From: Paenibacillus soyae
GTDB taxonomy: Bacteria > Bacillota > Bacilli > Paenibacillales > Paenibacillaceae
Direction of reading: 5' to 3'
NCBI RefSeq assembly: GCF_024623455.1
Contig: NZ_JANIPJ010000018.1
Span: 1-64,000, forward strand
Length of the DNA stretch: 64,000 bases
In this document: piece after piece, positions 31,849-41,115 of the stretch
Layout: each line of letters starts with the position of its first letter
Position numbering within the stretch: the stretch's first letter is position 1
The notes under the pieces: generated by a model
What the model saw: only the letters and a program-made list of their open reading frames with translations
Database searches by the model: none
What the model was told of the DNA's origin: nothing
Program-made: the position numbers and the translations under genes

Positions 31849-33345
31849 TTATTCGCTATCAATAGCCGGTGGCGGCACCCGATGGCGTGTCGCCTGCTCG
31901 AAGCCATAGGCCAGCTTGATCAGAGTCGGCTCGCTGTAGGCTCCCCCGGAGAAGATAACCCCGAACGGCCCTTTGGTCGGATCCCCGTCCGAATCGATGA
32001 TGCCGCGCTCGGAGTAGCCGGCCGGCACGCAGATAAGCGGGTAGCCCATGCGGGCCGCCATATATTTGCCGTCCGCATCGCCCGGCAGCAGCAGGGCGTC
32101 CAGCCGGTAATGCCGGATGAGGTAATCGATACCCTCGCGCCGTGCTTTCTCCTTGTACGCCGCCTGCTCCCGCTCGTACTCTTCCTCCGTCATGTCGACG
32201 GCTTGCGAGTCGGTAAGCACGTTCTGTCCGTAACGAAGCGCATGCTCCGCGTGCGCCTCGTTGAAGGCGATCAGCTCCTCGAGCGAATGCACGGACGCGG
32301 AAGGTCCGAGCAAAGATAAATAGCGATCGATGCCCCGCTTGAATTCATACCCCACGATGTTCCCGTTCCAGTTGTCCGTCGAGACGGGAAGGGGCAAGTC
32401 GTCCACGATTGTCGCGCCCTCGTTGCGCAGCGCGGCGATCGCTCCCTCCATGATCGCAAGCCTCTCTTCGTCGAGATGCTCGTAGAAGGCTCTCGGAATG
32501 CCGATGCGCGCCCCGGGCAAAAACGTTTCGTCGAGAAACGGCGTATAGTCCCGGTGAAACAAGCCGCTGCTTTCGCGCGTGCGCGAATCCCGCTCGTCCA
32601 CTCCGGTCAAAGCGCCCAGCAGAATTGCCGCGTCCGCCACGGTTCGGGCAAGCGGGCCCGCCGTGTCCTGATTCGATGAGATCGGAATGACGCCGGAACG
32701 GCTGACCAGCCCGACCGTTGGTTTAATGCCGACCAGCGCATGCTGGCTGGCCGGGCCGACGATGGAGCCTGCCGTCTCCGTGCCGATTGCGGCGGCGGCG
32801 AGACTGGCCGCGGCGGCCGCCGCGGAACCGGAGCTGGAGCCGTTCACGAACACTTCTCCCGGCCCATACGGATTGAACACCTGGCCGCCCCGCGAGCTGT
32901 AGCCGGCTGGCATGTTCCAGGACATAAAGTTCGACCATTCCGTCATATTCGTCTTGCCCAGCAGAACGGCTCCGGCTTCCCGCAGCTTCTTCGCGACGAA
33001 CGAATCCTCCGGCGCGATCGAATGCGCGAGGGCGACCGAGCCCGCGCTCGTATGCATGCGGTCATGCGTGTCGATGTTGTCTTTGAGCAGAATCGGAATA
33101 CCGTGCAGAGGGCCTCTGCTTCCGCGCCCAAGCCGCTCGGCGTCTAATTCCCGGGCAATATTCTCCGCGTCCGGATTCAACTCCAGAATGGCGTTAATGC
33201 GCGGATTCCATCGTTCGATTCGCTCCATGTACGCCTGTACCAGCTCCTCGGAGCTGACGAGCCCGGCCTCCATGGCGGACTGCAGCGTATGTATATCGGC
33301 TTCGGCAATCCATTCATGCAATGGCTTGCTTATGGTTAAACTCAT
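31849..33345 (-). CDS. Amidase signature family enzyme
   Basis: About 498 aa. Contains the Ser-cisSer-Lys triad: Lys near residue 88-90 (PILLKDNID), the Ser-rich VNGSSSGSAAAA, and the nucleophile Ser in TETAGSIVGPAS. It hydrolyses a carboxamide. The residues expected for GatA are present, but no gatC/gatB neighbours exist, so a stand-alone catabolic amidase is more likely. The ATG at 33345 has GGGAG at good spacing. Operon with the MBL hydrolase. Confidence 0.9.
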   Translation of the reverse strand: MSLTISKPLHEWIAEADIHTLQSAMEAGLVSSEELVQAYMERIERWNPRINAILELNPDAENIARELDAERLGRGSRGPLHGIPILLKDNIDTHDRMHTSAGSVALAHSIAPEDSFVAKKLREAGAVLLGKTNMTEWSNFMSWNMPAGYSSRGGQVFNPYGPGEVFVNGSSSGSAAAAAASLAAAAIGTETAGSIVGPASQHALVGIKPTVGLVSRSGVIPISSNQDTAGPLARTVADAAILLGALTGVDERDSRTRESSGLFHRDYTPFLDETFLPGARIGIPRAFYEHLDEERLAIMEGAIAALRNEGATIVDDLPLPVSTDNWNGNIVGYEFKRGIDRYLSLLGPSASVHSLEELIAFNEAHAEHALRYGQNVLTDSQAVDMTEEEYEREQAAYKEKARREGIDYLIRHYRLDALLLPGDADGKYMAARMGYPLICVPAGYSERGIIDSDGDPTKGPFGVIFSGGAYSEPTLIKLAYGFEQATRHRVPPPAIDSE

Positions 33346-33416
33346 GTTCATCTCTCCCGAGCTTCAAGTTCTATGGATACTGTAGCACGGATGACGGGAC
33401 GGCTTGCAGGGAAAGT

Positions 33417-34655
33417 TTAGTTATAGCCAACTGGTATCAAGCGGGAGCCTTGCAATTGATACAGCAGGAGCGCCCCGTCCTTCTCGTACAACAACCGGTT
33501 CCCCCCATCTTGCTTATTCACCGATACCGAGCCTCCTCCCAACTGCCGGCCGATATCCGCCGCTTGAAACCCGCTGCCCGCCCACCGATAGAGCATGACA
33601 TAGGACGGGAGGCTCCCCGTCGACACCCCAAGAAGCTCTTCTCTACCGTCTCCGTCAAGATCCAGGAAGGACGGACTTCCCATCTTCAGCGCCTCCGCCC
33701 ACTCGCCCGTTGCCGGTTCCCGCCGGACAACCTTCAGCTCCGCGTAGGACGCCCCCATCTCACCCGTCACCAGCAGCTCCTTAACGCCATCACCCGTAAC
33801 GTCCGCCGCTGTAATATCCTGTACGCCATCCATTCCGTAGGAGGTAACAAGCCCAAGATCATACAGCTCCTCCCCATCTTGCAGGCGGGCGTAAATATCG
33901 GTCGGGATCTTTTCGTCTTCATGCAAAATAAGCTCGACGCTCTTGCCCCCAATCTCCAGAGGCACGGTCCGAATGCTTTTCTTGCCGGTGGGGGATCCGG
34001 ACGCAAGCGGGCTTGCGGAAACATCCTCATACGTAAGCCCGAACTCCTCCCCTTGAATGGACACGTACTCCGGTTGTCCGGCGAAGCGTTTATGCGCCAC
34101 AAGCTTCCCCGACTCATCGAAAGCACGAATCGTCCAAGTCTTCTCCGAATAGTCGTCCAGGACGAATAACGCATACGACTCCGTAAGCTCCGACCACTCG
34201 TATTCGTTCGGACGCTCCATCACGTCGTATAGCGTCATCGAATAGGGGACGGACGGCCCCTTCTCCTCCAAATGATTGCCTACGGCAATGGTGCGAATGC
34301 CCGACTCGGGCGCTGCCTTCAAGAACACCTGAAACCGATCCTCCCCTTTTCCGCTTCCATAGCCTCCCGCTTCAAACGGCTGTCCCTCCTCCAGGAACTG
34401 ACCGTAAGCTTGACCGTCGTGACGGTATAAGTAGCCGACAGCCTTCTCGAGCCGGGCCCCTCCGAAGGTGCCGTCCGCCAAGTTTTCGAACAAAACGGCT
34501 TTCCCGTATGCCGTATTCTCCGACAGCACGATCCGATACTTCCCTGGAAAACCAGCCGATAGAGCCCCTTCCTCCGTGAAGCGGTAACCGCTGAGCCAGT
34601 AAAAAACGGCTAAACATGCCAGCAGCGCGGCAAGAGCCCACAGCTTTCTTTTCAC
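33417..34655 (-). CDS. Membrane-anchored hypothetical with FG-GAP/VCBS-like repeats
   Basis: 412 aa. N-terminal transmembrane anchor (LWALAALLACLAVFYWL). The C-terminal half has DVTGDGVKELLVTG and DLDGDGREELLGVS, calcium-binding FG-GAP/VCBS-like motifs, suggesting part of a beta-propeller outside the cell. The middle has no recognised domain. It follows the amidase start by 71 bp and is transcribed in the same direction. Confidence 0.7.
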   Translation of the reverse strand: MKRKLWALAALLACLAVFYWLSGYRFTEEGALSAGFPGKYRIVLSENTAYGKAVLFENLADGTFGGARLEKAVGYLYRHDGQAYGQFLEEGQPFEAGGYGSGKGEDRFQVFLKAAPESGIRTIAVGNHLEEKGPSVPYSMTLYDVMERPNEYEWSELTESYALFVLDDYSEKTWTIRAFDESGKLVAHKRFAGQPEYVSIQGEEFGLTYEDVSASPLASGSPTGKKSIRTVPLEIGGKSVELILHEDEKIPTDIYARLQDGEELYDLGLVTSYGMDGVQDITAADVTGDGVKELLVTGEMGASYAELKVVRREPATGEWAEALKMGSPSFLDLDGDGREELLGVSTGSLPSYVMLYRWAGSGFQAADIGRQLGGGSVSVNKQDGGNRLLYEKDGALLLYQLQGSRLIPVGYN

Positions 34656-34726
34656 TTCACCACTCCTTCGCGTGCAACTGTCGTCTATTGATTAACGCTG
34701 CACCATCGGCTAGTGTTGCTCCAGAC

Positions 34727-34774
34727 AACAATAATAAAGCATGAGCTCTCGGCGTAAAGCCGGAGCTCATGCTT
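34727..34774 (-). terminator. Terminator of the STM3941-like gene
   Basis: A 12-bp stem (34737-34748 with 34763-34774) is followed on the minus strand by TTATTATTG. Confidence 0.82.
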
Positions 34775-34782
34775 CGTTGCGA

Positions 34783-35313
34783 TCAGGCGGGGGGCTGCGG
34801 CGCCCGCTTGTTGATTTCCTCGAACAGCGTGTCGAGCGAGCATTTCAGCATTTTGAGCGGAATATGGGCCTGCGCCGGACTGAGTCCTTTGTTCATCCTG
34901 TGCAGCAAACGCTGAAAGCCCGTATGCCGGTTCATGATCAAGTTTCTGTCATGAGTGAAAATGCATAGGAAGTCCTGATTATGCATCCGCAGCGCTTGAA
35001 TGTCCGCGATTTCCTCCCAGCGGATCAGCCCCGCCGCCCCGTAAGTGGCCTGATCCCGGATCCCTTCGTAGGAAATCGTCAGCATCGGCGAACGGTCGAA
35101 CATTTTTTTGATATAGATGATAAGGCACAACCCGAAAAACAAAACGCAAACGGCCCCGATTGCGAATAAAAGCACCGTCTCGATACCGCCTGCTTCAGGC
35201 GCAAAAACCATAAACAAGCAGCCCAAGCAAACAAACACCAGCGCTCCAAAGCCGAGCAGCGTCAATCGTCCTTTTCTGGCATACACATGAAAGTCATTCA
35301 TAGCTTCGTTCAT
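34783..35313 (-). CDS. STM3941-like membrane protein
   Basis: 176 aa. Two transmembrane helices (about 18-40 and 45-68), then a PH-like cytosolic domain (LTISYEGIRDQATYGAAGLIRWEEIADIQ). The RWEEIxDI pattern is typical of the STM3941 family. The function is unknown. Confidence 0.7.
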   Translation of the reverse strand: MNEAMNDFHVYARKGRLTLLGFGALVFVCLGCLFMVFAPEAGGIETVLLFAIGAVCVLFFGLCLIIYIKKMFDRSPMLTISYEGIRDQATYGAAGLIRWEEIADIQALRMHNQDFLCIFTHDRNLIMNRHTGFQRLLHRMNKGLSPAQAHIPLKMLKCSLDTLFEEINKRAPQPPA

Positions 35314-35468
35314 TCTCTCCTTCTCTACGTTGTCATTGTTTCTCCCGCTCCCCTATATTCGACACAGATTCCTAATATCCTCCTAAAATATGGATGAGCC
35401 GACATGCAACAAACCGAATGGCAGCAACGTAATGATTCATAAACCATTAGCCAAAGGGAGGGAGCAGC

Positions 35469-35954
35469 ATGATGGAATTATATTTTCGCGATCGCTTTTT
35501 TAGCAGGGGTGTAACGGAAATTATGGATGAGACCGGTGCCGCAATGGGGCAGCTGGATCTGGAGAGCTCATTGACATCCTCCGTCTCCGTATACGGTCCG
35601 GACGCGATCTTGCGATACGCTGGGAGCTTCCGGTTCTTCAGCAGCAAGTGGGAGGTGCGGGACGCCGCGGGCACCGAGCTTGGCGTTCTTCGTTACCGGC
35701 TCTCTTTCTTCAGCAAACGCTATGAATACGACGCCGGCTATAGAGGCGTATACGAAATCGAAGCCGAGCCCTTCTCCAAGCATTACACCGTGCGGGATGA
35801 GAGCGGCTCGGAGGTCGCTTCCTTCGAGAAAATCAGCGGATGGCTGGAGGCCGGCGCGTTCCGGCTGCGGAACTACTCCGATCGGCTGGACAGTTACGAG
35901 CTCGTCGCGGTTATTATGGGCGTCAATGGCATTCATCGCCAGCAATCGAGCTAA
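35469..35954 (+). CDS. LURP-one/tubby-like domain protein
   Basis: 161 aa. A repeated beta-strand pattern (FFSRGVTEIMDETGAAMGQL, FRFFSSKWEVRDAAGTELG, KHYTVRDESGSEVASFEK) matches the LURP-one-related/YxjI fold. AAGGGAGGG precedes the ATG. The function is unknown; the fold may bind membranes or lipids. Confidence 0.75.
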   Translation: MMELYFRDRFFSRGVTEIMDETGAAMGQLDLESSLTSSVSVYGPDAILRYAGSFRFFSSKWEVRDAAGTELGVLRYRLSFFSKRYEYDAGYRGVYEIEAEPFSKHYTVRDESGSEVASFEKISGWLEAGAFRLRNYSDRLDSYELVAVIMGVNGIHRQQSS

Positions 35955-36008
35955 CGAGCCGCGCCTCGCTTGTGAAGTACGGGGCTTGCTTGCTTTCGCA
36001 GACAGCCC

Positions 36009-37421
36009 CTACCTGCCAAGCGCCCCCCAGGCTTCGCGCATGCGGGTAATGCCGATTTGTATCGTCTCCGGCGACAAATGGCCATAACCCATAATGAGGC
36101 TGTGCCGATGATGACCGGGAGTCGCCGCATGCTTCTCGACCGGGTACAGCTGCACGCCGCCCACCTTCAGCGAGTCCAGAAGCTCGTCCGTGAAATCAGC
36201 GCCCGTAAAGGAAGCGACGAGATGCAGTCCCGTCGATTGGCCCGAGATTCTCACTCTCTCGCCGAAAGCCTCCGTTAAGCACCGGATCAGTGCATCCCTC
36301 CGGATTCTGTACAGCTTTTTCATTTTTGCGATATGGCGGGCGAGTCCCCCTTCCTCGATAAACCGCGCCAGGATGATTTGCTCCATCGACGAGGAATGAA
36401 GATCCGCGAACCACTTCAGCTGCCGGCAGCCCGGGATCAGATGCTCCGGGAGCACGAGGTAGCCGAGACGGAGCGCGGGCGACAAAATTTTGCTGAAGGA
36501 GCCGATATACAGCACCCGCTCCGGATCAAGTCCCTGCAAAGAGCTGACCGGCTGGCCTTCGTGGCGGAATTCGCTGTCATAGTCGTCCTCCACCAGGTAG
36601 GTGCCGTTCTGCCTCGCGTACCCAATCAGCTGGATCCGCCGCTGAATCGGCAGCGTTCCGCCCAGCGGAAATTGATGCGACGGCGTAAGGAATACAAAGG
36701 CCGGACGCGCGCCGGCGGGAAGCCGATCGCTCTGCATTCCCTGCTCGTCCGCGGGAACGGGATGCAGACGCGCGCCCGCTTGCTGGAAGATAAGCTGGAT
36801 GTCGCGCGTAATGGGATCCTCGATAATGATCATATCATCCGGTCGGGTAAGCAGCTTCGCCGTTAGCGTCAGTGCCTGGGTAGCGCCTGACGTGATAACG
36901 ATCTGTTCCGGGCGGCACTTCACGCCCCTCGTCTTCAGAAGATAGTCGGACAGCGCTTGCCTAAGCTCTCTCCGGCCCTCGGGCATGCCGTACCCGAAAG
37001 CGTCGGCCGGCGCGTCCTCCCAGACCTCTCTTGCCAGCCTCGCCCATGCCTTGCGCGGAAAGGCGCTCAAGTCCGGAATGCCGGAACGGAAATCGATGAC
37101 ATCCTCTCCGGACGACTTGATGTCCTCGGACGAGTCCGTATTCCGAAGCTCGGCGATCATCTTCCTCTCCTCTAGAAACGCACCCTCCGCCACATACGTG
37201 CCCGACCCTCTCTCCGCGTCCAGATAGCCTTCCGCCAGAAGCTGATCATACGCGCCAAGCACGACGTTCCGCGATACCCGGAGCTCGTCTGCCAGCTCCC
37301 TCGTGGATGGCAGCTTCCAGCCGGGCGGCAGCTCGCCTCCCAGAATCCTTTCCCGAACTTGGTCATATACCTGCTTATGCAAGGGCCGCTCCAGCGACCG
37401 GTCGATCGGAATCCATAGCAT
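36009..37421 (-). CDS. MocR/GabR-family transcriptional regulator
   Basis: 470 aa. N-terminal GntR winged helix (PLHKQVYDQVRERILGGELP, LPSTRELADELRVSRNVV). The C-terminal fold-type I aminotransferase domain has YGMPEGRRELRQAL, SGATQALTL and SFSKILSP with the PLP lysine. It binds PLP and probably an amino compound to control the divergent proline dehydrogenase-GNAT operon. The ATG at 37421 has AAGGAG upstream; 37502 would extend into operator DNA. Three TGGYAC sites lie in the shared promoter region. Confidence 0.92.
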   Translation of the reverse strand: MLWIPIDRSLERPLHKQVYDQVRERILGGELPPGWKLPSTRELADELRVSRNVVLGAYDQLLAEGYLDAERGSGTYVAEGAFLEERKMIAELRNTDSSEDIKSSGEDVIDFRSGIPDLSAFPRKAWARLAREVWEDAPADAFGYGMPEGRRELRQALSDYLLKTRGVKCRPEQIVITSGATQALTLTAKLLTRPDDMIIIEDPITRDIQLIFQQAGARLHPVPADEQGMQSDRLPAGARPAFVFLTPSHQFPLGGTLPIQRRIQLIGYARQNGTYLVEDDYDSEFRHEGQPVSSLQGLDPERVLYIGSFSKILSPALRLGYLVLPEHLIPGCRQLKWFADLHSSSMEQIILARFIEEGGLARHIAKMKKLYRIRRDALIRCLTEAFGERVRISGQSTGLHLVASFTGADFTDELLDSLKVGGVQLYPVEKHAATPGHHRHSLIMGYGHLSPETIQIGITRMREAWGALGR

Positions 37422-37450
37422 ATTAAGCAGCTCCTTCCGCTCAAAAAAAG

Positions 37451-37507
37451 TGGTACCTTTCATTTTGTATAAATGTGGCACTCTGCCTAACCATTCTAAC
37501 ATGGTAC
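37451..37507. promoter_or_regulatory. Triple direct repeat, likely MocR operator
   Basis: TGGTAC (37451), TGGCAC (37476) and TGGTAC (37502) lie in the same orientation at 25- and 26-bp steps between the divergent regulator and putA-like gene. Direct repeats at such spacing suit a MocR dimer. The -10/-35 boxes could not be fixed with confidence. Confidence 0.6.
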
Positions 37508-37541
37508 ATTTAGCGGAAATAGATGGAAGGAGCGATATAGG

Positions 37542-38510
37542 ATGAAGAATTCAGCGGAACAACAAGCGGCGGCGGCGCTGCGGATAATAGCAAGAGACGC
37601 TAACATGAAGGCAAGCGTTCGGCAATCAGCAGAGCTCTATCAGCTGCTTTGGAGGGCGGCGCAGCGATTCGTCACGGGCGAGACCCTGCCGGAGGCGTTG
37701 GAATCCGCCCAACATCTGGCGGCGATGGGCTATGGCTTATCGCTGGAGCCAATCGGAGAGAATACGGAGGAGCTTGCGGCATGCCGGGCTGCAGTAGCAA
37801 CCTTCTCGGCGCTGATCGAGGAGCTCGGCCGGCTGTCCCTCGCGGAGACCGTCTCTCTCGATCTGTCCCACATCGGCTTGAATCTGGGAGAGGAGCTGGC
37901 CCGCGGCCATTTGACCGAGCTTGCGGAGCTGGCCCGGCAGCATGGCGTGAGCTTAATGATCGGCATGGAGGAGTCGGCGAAGACGGAGGCTATTCTGGGA
38001 GTATACAAACGGACGGCCGGGCGGTACCCGAACGTCGGCGTTACGCTGCAAGCCCATTTGCACCGCTCCCCCGCGGATTTGACGGAGCTGATGCAATATC
38101 CGGGGAAAATCAGGCTGGTGAAGGGCGCCTACGGTGAAAAGCCGGAGGTCGCGCTCCCTCGTTCGGAGGAGCTGAACCGGCGTTATCTGGACATGGCGGA
38201 ACGGCTGCTCGAGAACGGCCATCCCTGCTCCATCGCCACGCATGACGAAGCCTTGCTGTGCGAGATAGGCCGGATCGCCGGCGAGCGGCTGCCCGGCTTC
38301 GCGGAGTTCGAGATGCTGTACGGCGTAAGGCCGGAGCGACTGAACGAGCTTCGTCTTGGAGGCAACGCATGCCGCATCTATTTGCCCTATGGACCGGAGT
38401 GGTATCTCTACCTGTGCCATCGGCTGGCCGAGCACCCGAATAACATATTCCGCGCGCTGACCGACATCGTGTCGCCTACTAAGCGGGAGGAGGAGCTGTA
38501 CCATGATTAG
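37542..38510 (+). CDS. Proline dehydrogenase
   Basis: 322 aa, the size of monofunctional bacterial ProDH (beta/alpha barrel, FAD). Signs: VSLDLSHIGLN, GVSLMIGMEESAKTEAIL, GVTLQAHLHRSPAD (Gln-x-His at FAD), IRLVKGAYGE, SIATHDEALL and FEMLYGVRPERL. It oxidises proline to pyrroline-5-carboxylate and passes electrons to quinone. No P5C dehydrogenase follows; the next gene is a GNAT. GGAAGGAG supports the ATG. Likely controlled by the divergent MocR protein. Confidence 0.92.
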   Translation: MKNSAEQQAAAALRIIARDANMKASVRQSAELYQLLWRAAQRFVTGETLPEALESAQHLAAMGYGLSLEPIGENTEELAACRAAVATFSALIEELGRLSLAETVSLDLSHIGLNLGEELARGHLTELAELARQHGVSLMIGMEESAKTEAILGVYKRTAGRYPNVGVTLQAHLHRSPADLTELMQYPGKIRLVKGAYGEKPEVALPRSEELNRRYLDMAERLLENGHPCSIATHDEALLCEIGRIAGERLPGFAEFEMLYGVRPERLNELRLGGNACRIYLPYGPEWYLYLCHRLAEHPNNIFRALTDIVSPTKREEELYHD

Positions 38511-39018
38511 ACTGTGCAATAGCATGGATGCGGAAGAGATTTATCGGATCATTAACGATGCCGCACACGCCTATAAGGGCGTTATACCTGACGATAGGTA
38601 TCACGAGCCTTATATGTCGATGGATGAGCTGCGCAGCGAGATAGGCGACGGCATCGCGTTCTGGGGGTATGAAGAAGGGAACCGATTGATGGGAGTCATG
38701 GGCATTCAGGATAAAAGCGAGGTAGCGTTGATCAGACACGCCTACGTACGAACGGATCAGCGGAAAAGCGGCATCGGAACGAAGCTGCTATCTTATTTGG
38801 CGGCGATGGCCGGCAAACCGGTTTTGGTGGGCACGTGGGAGTCGGCTGATTGGGCCATTCGATTTTATATCAAAAACGGATTTCATCTAGTCGCGCCGGA
38901 CGAGAAAACCAGATTGTTGCATACATACTGGACGATTCCCGAGAGGCAAATCGAGACATCCGTCGTCTTGTCGAACTCCTTAGGATCAACCGCCGTCGCG
39001 AGCCCGGCAGGGGATTAG
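38503..39018 (+). CDS. GNAT-family N-acetyltransferase
   Basis: 171 aa. Acetyl-CoA site VRTDQRKSGIGTKLLSYL (R/Q-x-x-G-x-G/A) and late WAIRFYIKNGFH. It overlaps the proline dehydrogenase end by 8 bp, so it is translationally coupled and probably acts on the same or a related compound. The last 25 residues look unstructured. The acceptor is unknown. Confidence 0.85.
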   Translation: MIRLCNSMDAEEIYRIINDAAHAYKGVIPDDRYHEPYMSMDELRSEIGDGIAFWGYEEGNRLMGVMGIQDKSEVALIRHAYVRTDQRKSGIGTKLLSYLAAMAGKPVLVGTWESADWAIRFYIKNGFHLVAPDEKTRLLHTYWTIPERQIETSVVLSNSLGSTAVASPAGD

Positions 39019-39239
39019 GTGACGGGGAACGTATCCCCGTTCCGAAGCCCGGTAACCGTTCCCGTTAAAGGCGGGTTGCTCAAGCCGTATTCACGCGAAG
39101 CGGAATTCCCTGCACGGTCAGCGGGGCCTTCGTCACGGTGAGGGTTCCAGGCATATAGGCGATCTCGTACTTAGGCGACGCATAGCCCGAAGCATGTACC
39201 GCATAGCTTCCCTCATCCGACAATCCGCGACGTAGCGAA
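39016..39239 (-). pseudogene. Remnant of an MBG-domain surface protein
   Basis: In one frame the minus strand encodes GSYAVHASGYASPKYEIAYM, then PGTLTVTKAPLTV and a stop. In a second frame just beyond comes YGLSNPPLTGTVTGLRNGDT. These are the end of one MBG repeat and the start of the next, as in bacterial adhesins and autotransporters. A frameshift lies near 39095. No start, signal peptide or anchor remains. Its terminal TAA overlaps the GNAT stop. Confidence 0.72.
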
Positions 39240-39240
39240 A

Positions 39241-39999
39241 TTAATCTTCTCCTGTCGTCAGGCCGGGCTTCTCCAGATTCGGTTCGTCCAGAATCCAAAG
39301 AAACTCTGTGTCTTCATCCCCGCTTTTGGAGTAGCCTCTTGGCGGAGGAGCATCCTCGGCATAGTCCGGGAACCAGCCCATCTGCAGCATCGCATGACGG
39401 GAGGGCATTCCCGAGAACAGCTGATCGAGCACGCCGCCGGGAAGAGCCTGGTTCATTCTTTTTTCCTCCCTTAAGATGTCCGCCCAATCCTCGGGAAACG
39501 GAAGCGCTCCGTAAGGCCGCTTTGTTAAGTCGGCGGTCTCCTCCATCTGCACGCGAGGCGTATAATAATATATGCCGCTCGACATGCCGGCATTGCGTTC
39601 ACGGATGAGGTAGAAACGGATTTGCTCCATTTGTTCTTGGGGATTGATATTCCACACGATATAGCGCTCGGACGGATTCGAATGATCGAGTATCCGCAGC
39701 TCTGGACTGCCGCCCGGGTCCACCCGCGTCACCTTCCACTCCCCCTTCTCCCACTTCAGGAAGCCCATTCCGTGTGTTCCTCTACCGGACACATAGGGAA
39801 CGAACAGCTGCCGATCGTCGAGCCTAATTCTATCTAGCACGACCTCCGCGTCCGCTTCCGGTTCGTATTGATTGATGGCCGCCGCGGCTTCCTCCGCGCT
39901 CGGAATCGCTCCCGGCCTCCCGTCGTAGGTTCGGATGAAAATGAAGGCCACGGCAGCCAGAATGACGGCTATGACCGCTAACCACTTCCGTCTTCTCAT
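39241..39999 (-). CDS. Membrane-anchored hypothetical protein
   Basis: 252 aa. N-terminal transmembrane anchor (WLAVIAVILAAVAFIFI), then a soluble extracellular part with no recognised family (LFVPYVSGRGTHGMGFLKWEKGEWKV; FYLIRERNAGMSSGIYYY). The ATG at 39999 overlaps the stop of the previous gene as ATGA, so the two form a pair and may form a complex. Confidence 0.68.
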   Translation of the reverse strand: MRRRKWLAVIAVILAAVAFIFIRTYDGRPGAIPSAEEAAAAINQYEPEADAEVVLDRIRLDDRQLFVPYVSGRGTHGMGFLKWEKGEWKVTRVDPGGSPELRILDHSNPSERYIVWNINPQEQMEQIRFYLIRERNAGMSSGIYYYTPRVQMEETADLTKRPYGALPFPEDWADILREEKRMNQALPGGVLDQLFSGMPSRHAMLQMGWFPDYAEDAPPPRGYSKSGDEDTEFLWILDEPNLEKPGLTTGED

Positions 40000-40718
40000 T
40001 CCTCCGCCTCCCATTCCATCATCGGCTTCTCCGAACGGTAGTAATAATAACGGCCTTCCGAGGCGAGCAGCAGCCCCTTTCCGTCGCTCTCCAAGTAGAC
40101 CGCGGCAATTAGTCCGCTTCCCCAGCGGGGCTTTGCGCCGAATAACGCATAAGGGAACCGTTCTTCTTGATAAAGCTCACCGTTCTGATGCCTGGATTCG
40201 TAATACCAATCCAGCGAATTCTTCATATCGGCCGAAGCGGCCGAGGCCATCGCTTCTCTGAACAGCTCCTCGTCGAACTCCGCTTCACGCGCCGACGGGT
40301 GAGTACCGGCAATTCTCGCATCCCGCGTATCGGCCAAGTAGGTATGCGGATCGTTTTTGTCGTAGAGGGCACTATGTACGAACCCCGCGAGCAGAGCCGT
40401 CGCCAAGAACAGGTAGTTTGCCCAAAAGCCGGTCCACGCGAATTTCCGATACCTCGGCCATGAGCGGCGGCGAATGAACCACGAAAGAATCCATACGCCT
40501 AACGGCAGCAACGCGATATTCACCATTTGCCCGAACAGAGGCACCTTAAACGAAAACGAAAAGAAACCGACGAGCGCCGCGAATAGCATTTTCCAAATGG
40601 CAGGCTTCGTCTCCTGCTTCCGATACCCGCGAACCAGCAAATATAGAACAGTCACCCATGACAGCAAACCTACCGCTATACCCACAACATTCCACGAATA
40701 CCATTCATCCGCTCGCAC
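39996..40718 (-). CDS. Multi-span membrane hypothetical protein
   Basis: 240 aa. About four transmembrane helices in the first 120 residues, then a soluble C-terminal part with ARWGS/KPRWGSGLIAAVYLESDGKG and many Tyr. Coupled by ATGA to the next gene. No family was recognised. Confidence 0.65.
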   Translation of the reverse strand: MRADEWYSWNVVGIAVGLLSWVTVLYLLVRGYRKQETKPAIWKMLFAALVGFFSFSFKVPLFGQMVNIALLPLGVWILSWFIRRRSWPRYRKFAWTGFWANYLFLATALLAGFVHSALYDKNDPHTYLADTRDARIAGTHPSAREAEFDEELFREAMASAASADMKNSLDWYYESRHQNGELYQEERFPYALFGAKPRWGSGLIAAVYLESDGKGLLLASEGRYYYYRSEKPMMEWEAEE

Positions 40719-40756
40719 GCCATCACCCCGCTACCGTTATTCGCGCCACAACGAAC

Positions 40757-40791
40757 AGCCCAACGCTTCCGGCTAGCGGAAACGTTGGGCT
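40757..40791. terminator. Hairpin of uncertain role
   Basis: An inverted repeat (AGCCCAACG and CGTTGGGCT with inner TTCCG/CGGAA) lies upstream of the membrane-protein pair. No T-run is adjacent. It could be a terminator remnant or a leader structure. Confidence 0.4.
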
Positions 40792-40879
40792 GGCCCCGGC
40801 TCGGATACCGAGCCTTTCTATTCACTTTAACATACCTATCCTGGAAATTGGACCCTATTTCTAAAAAAATTGGTTGGGG

Positions 40880-41090
40880 TGGCCGCCGCATTGCGCGGCC
40901 TGTAAGCCGATTTTATCGGCTTATTCCGCCCGCTTCCCGCGTGGCGAGGTCTGTAAGCCGATATTATCGGCTTATTCCGCTCGCCTACCGCGTGGCGCGG
41001 CCTGTAAGCCGATTTTATCGGCTTATTCCGCTCCGCCTACCGCATTGCGCGGTCTGTAAGCCGATTTTATCGGCTTACTCCGCTCGCCTA
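40880..41090. repeat. 51-bp tandem repeat array B
   Basis: Four units. TGTAAG recurs at 40901, 40952, 41003 and 41054, exactly 51 bp apart. Each unit has a palindrome with arms TAAGCCGAT and ATCGGCTTA (one arm TAAGCCGAT-to-ATTATCGGC variant) and a GC-rich spacer such as CCGCGTGGCGCGGCC. It lies just beyond the stop of the MFS gene at 41116. Confidence 0.95.
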
Positions 41091-41115
41091 CCGCGCTCCG
41101 CACGGCCGCACCGCC

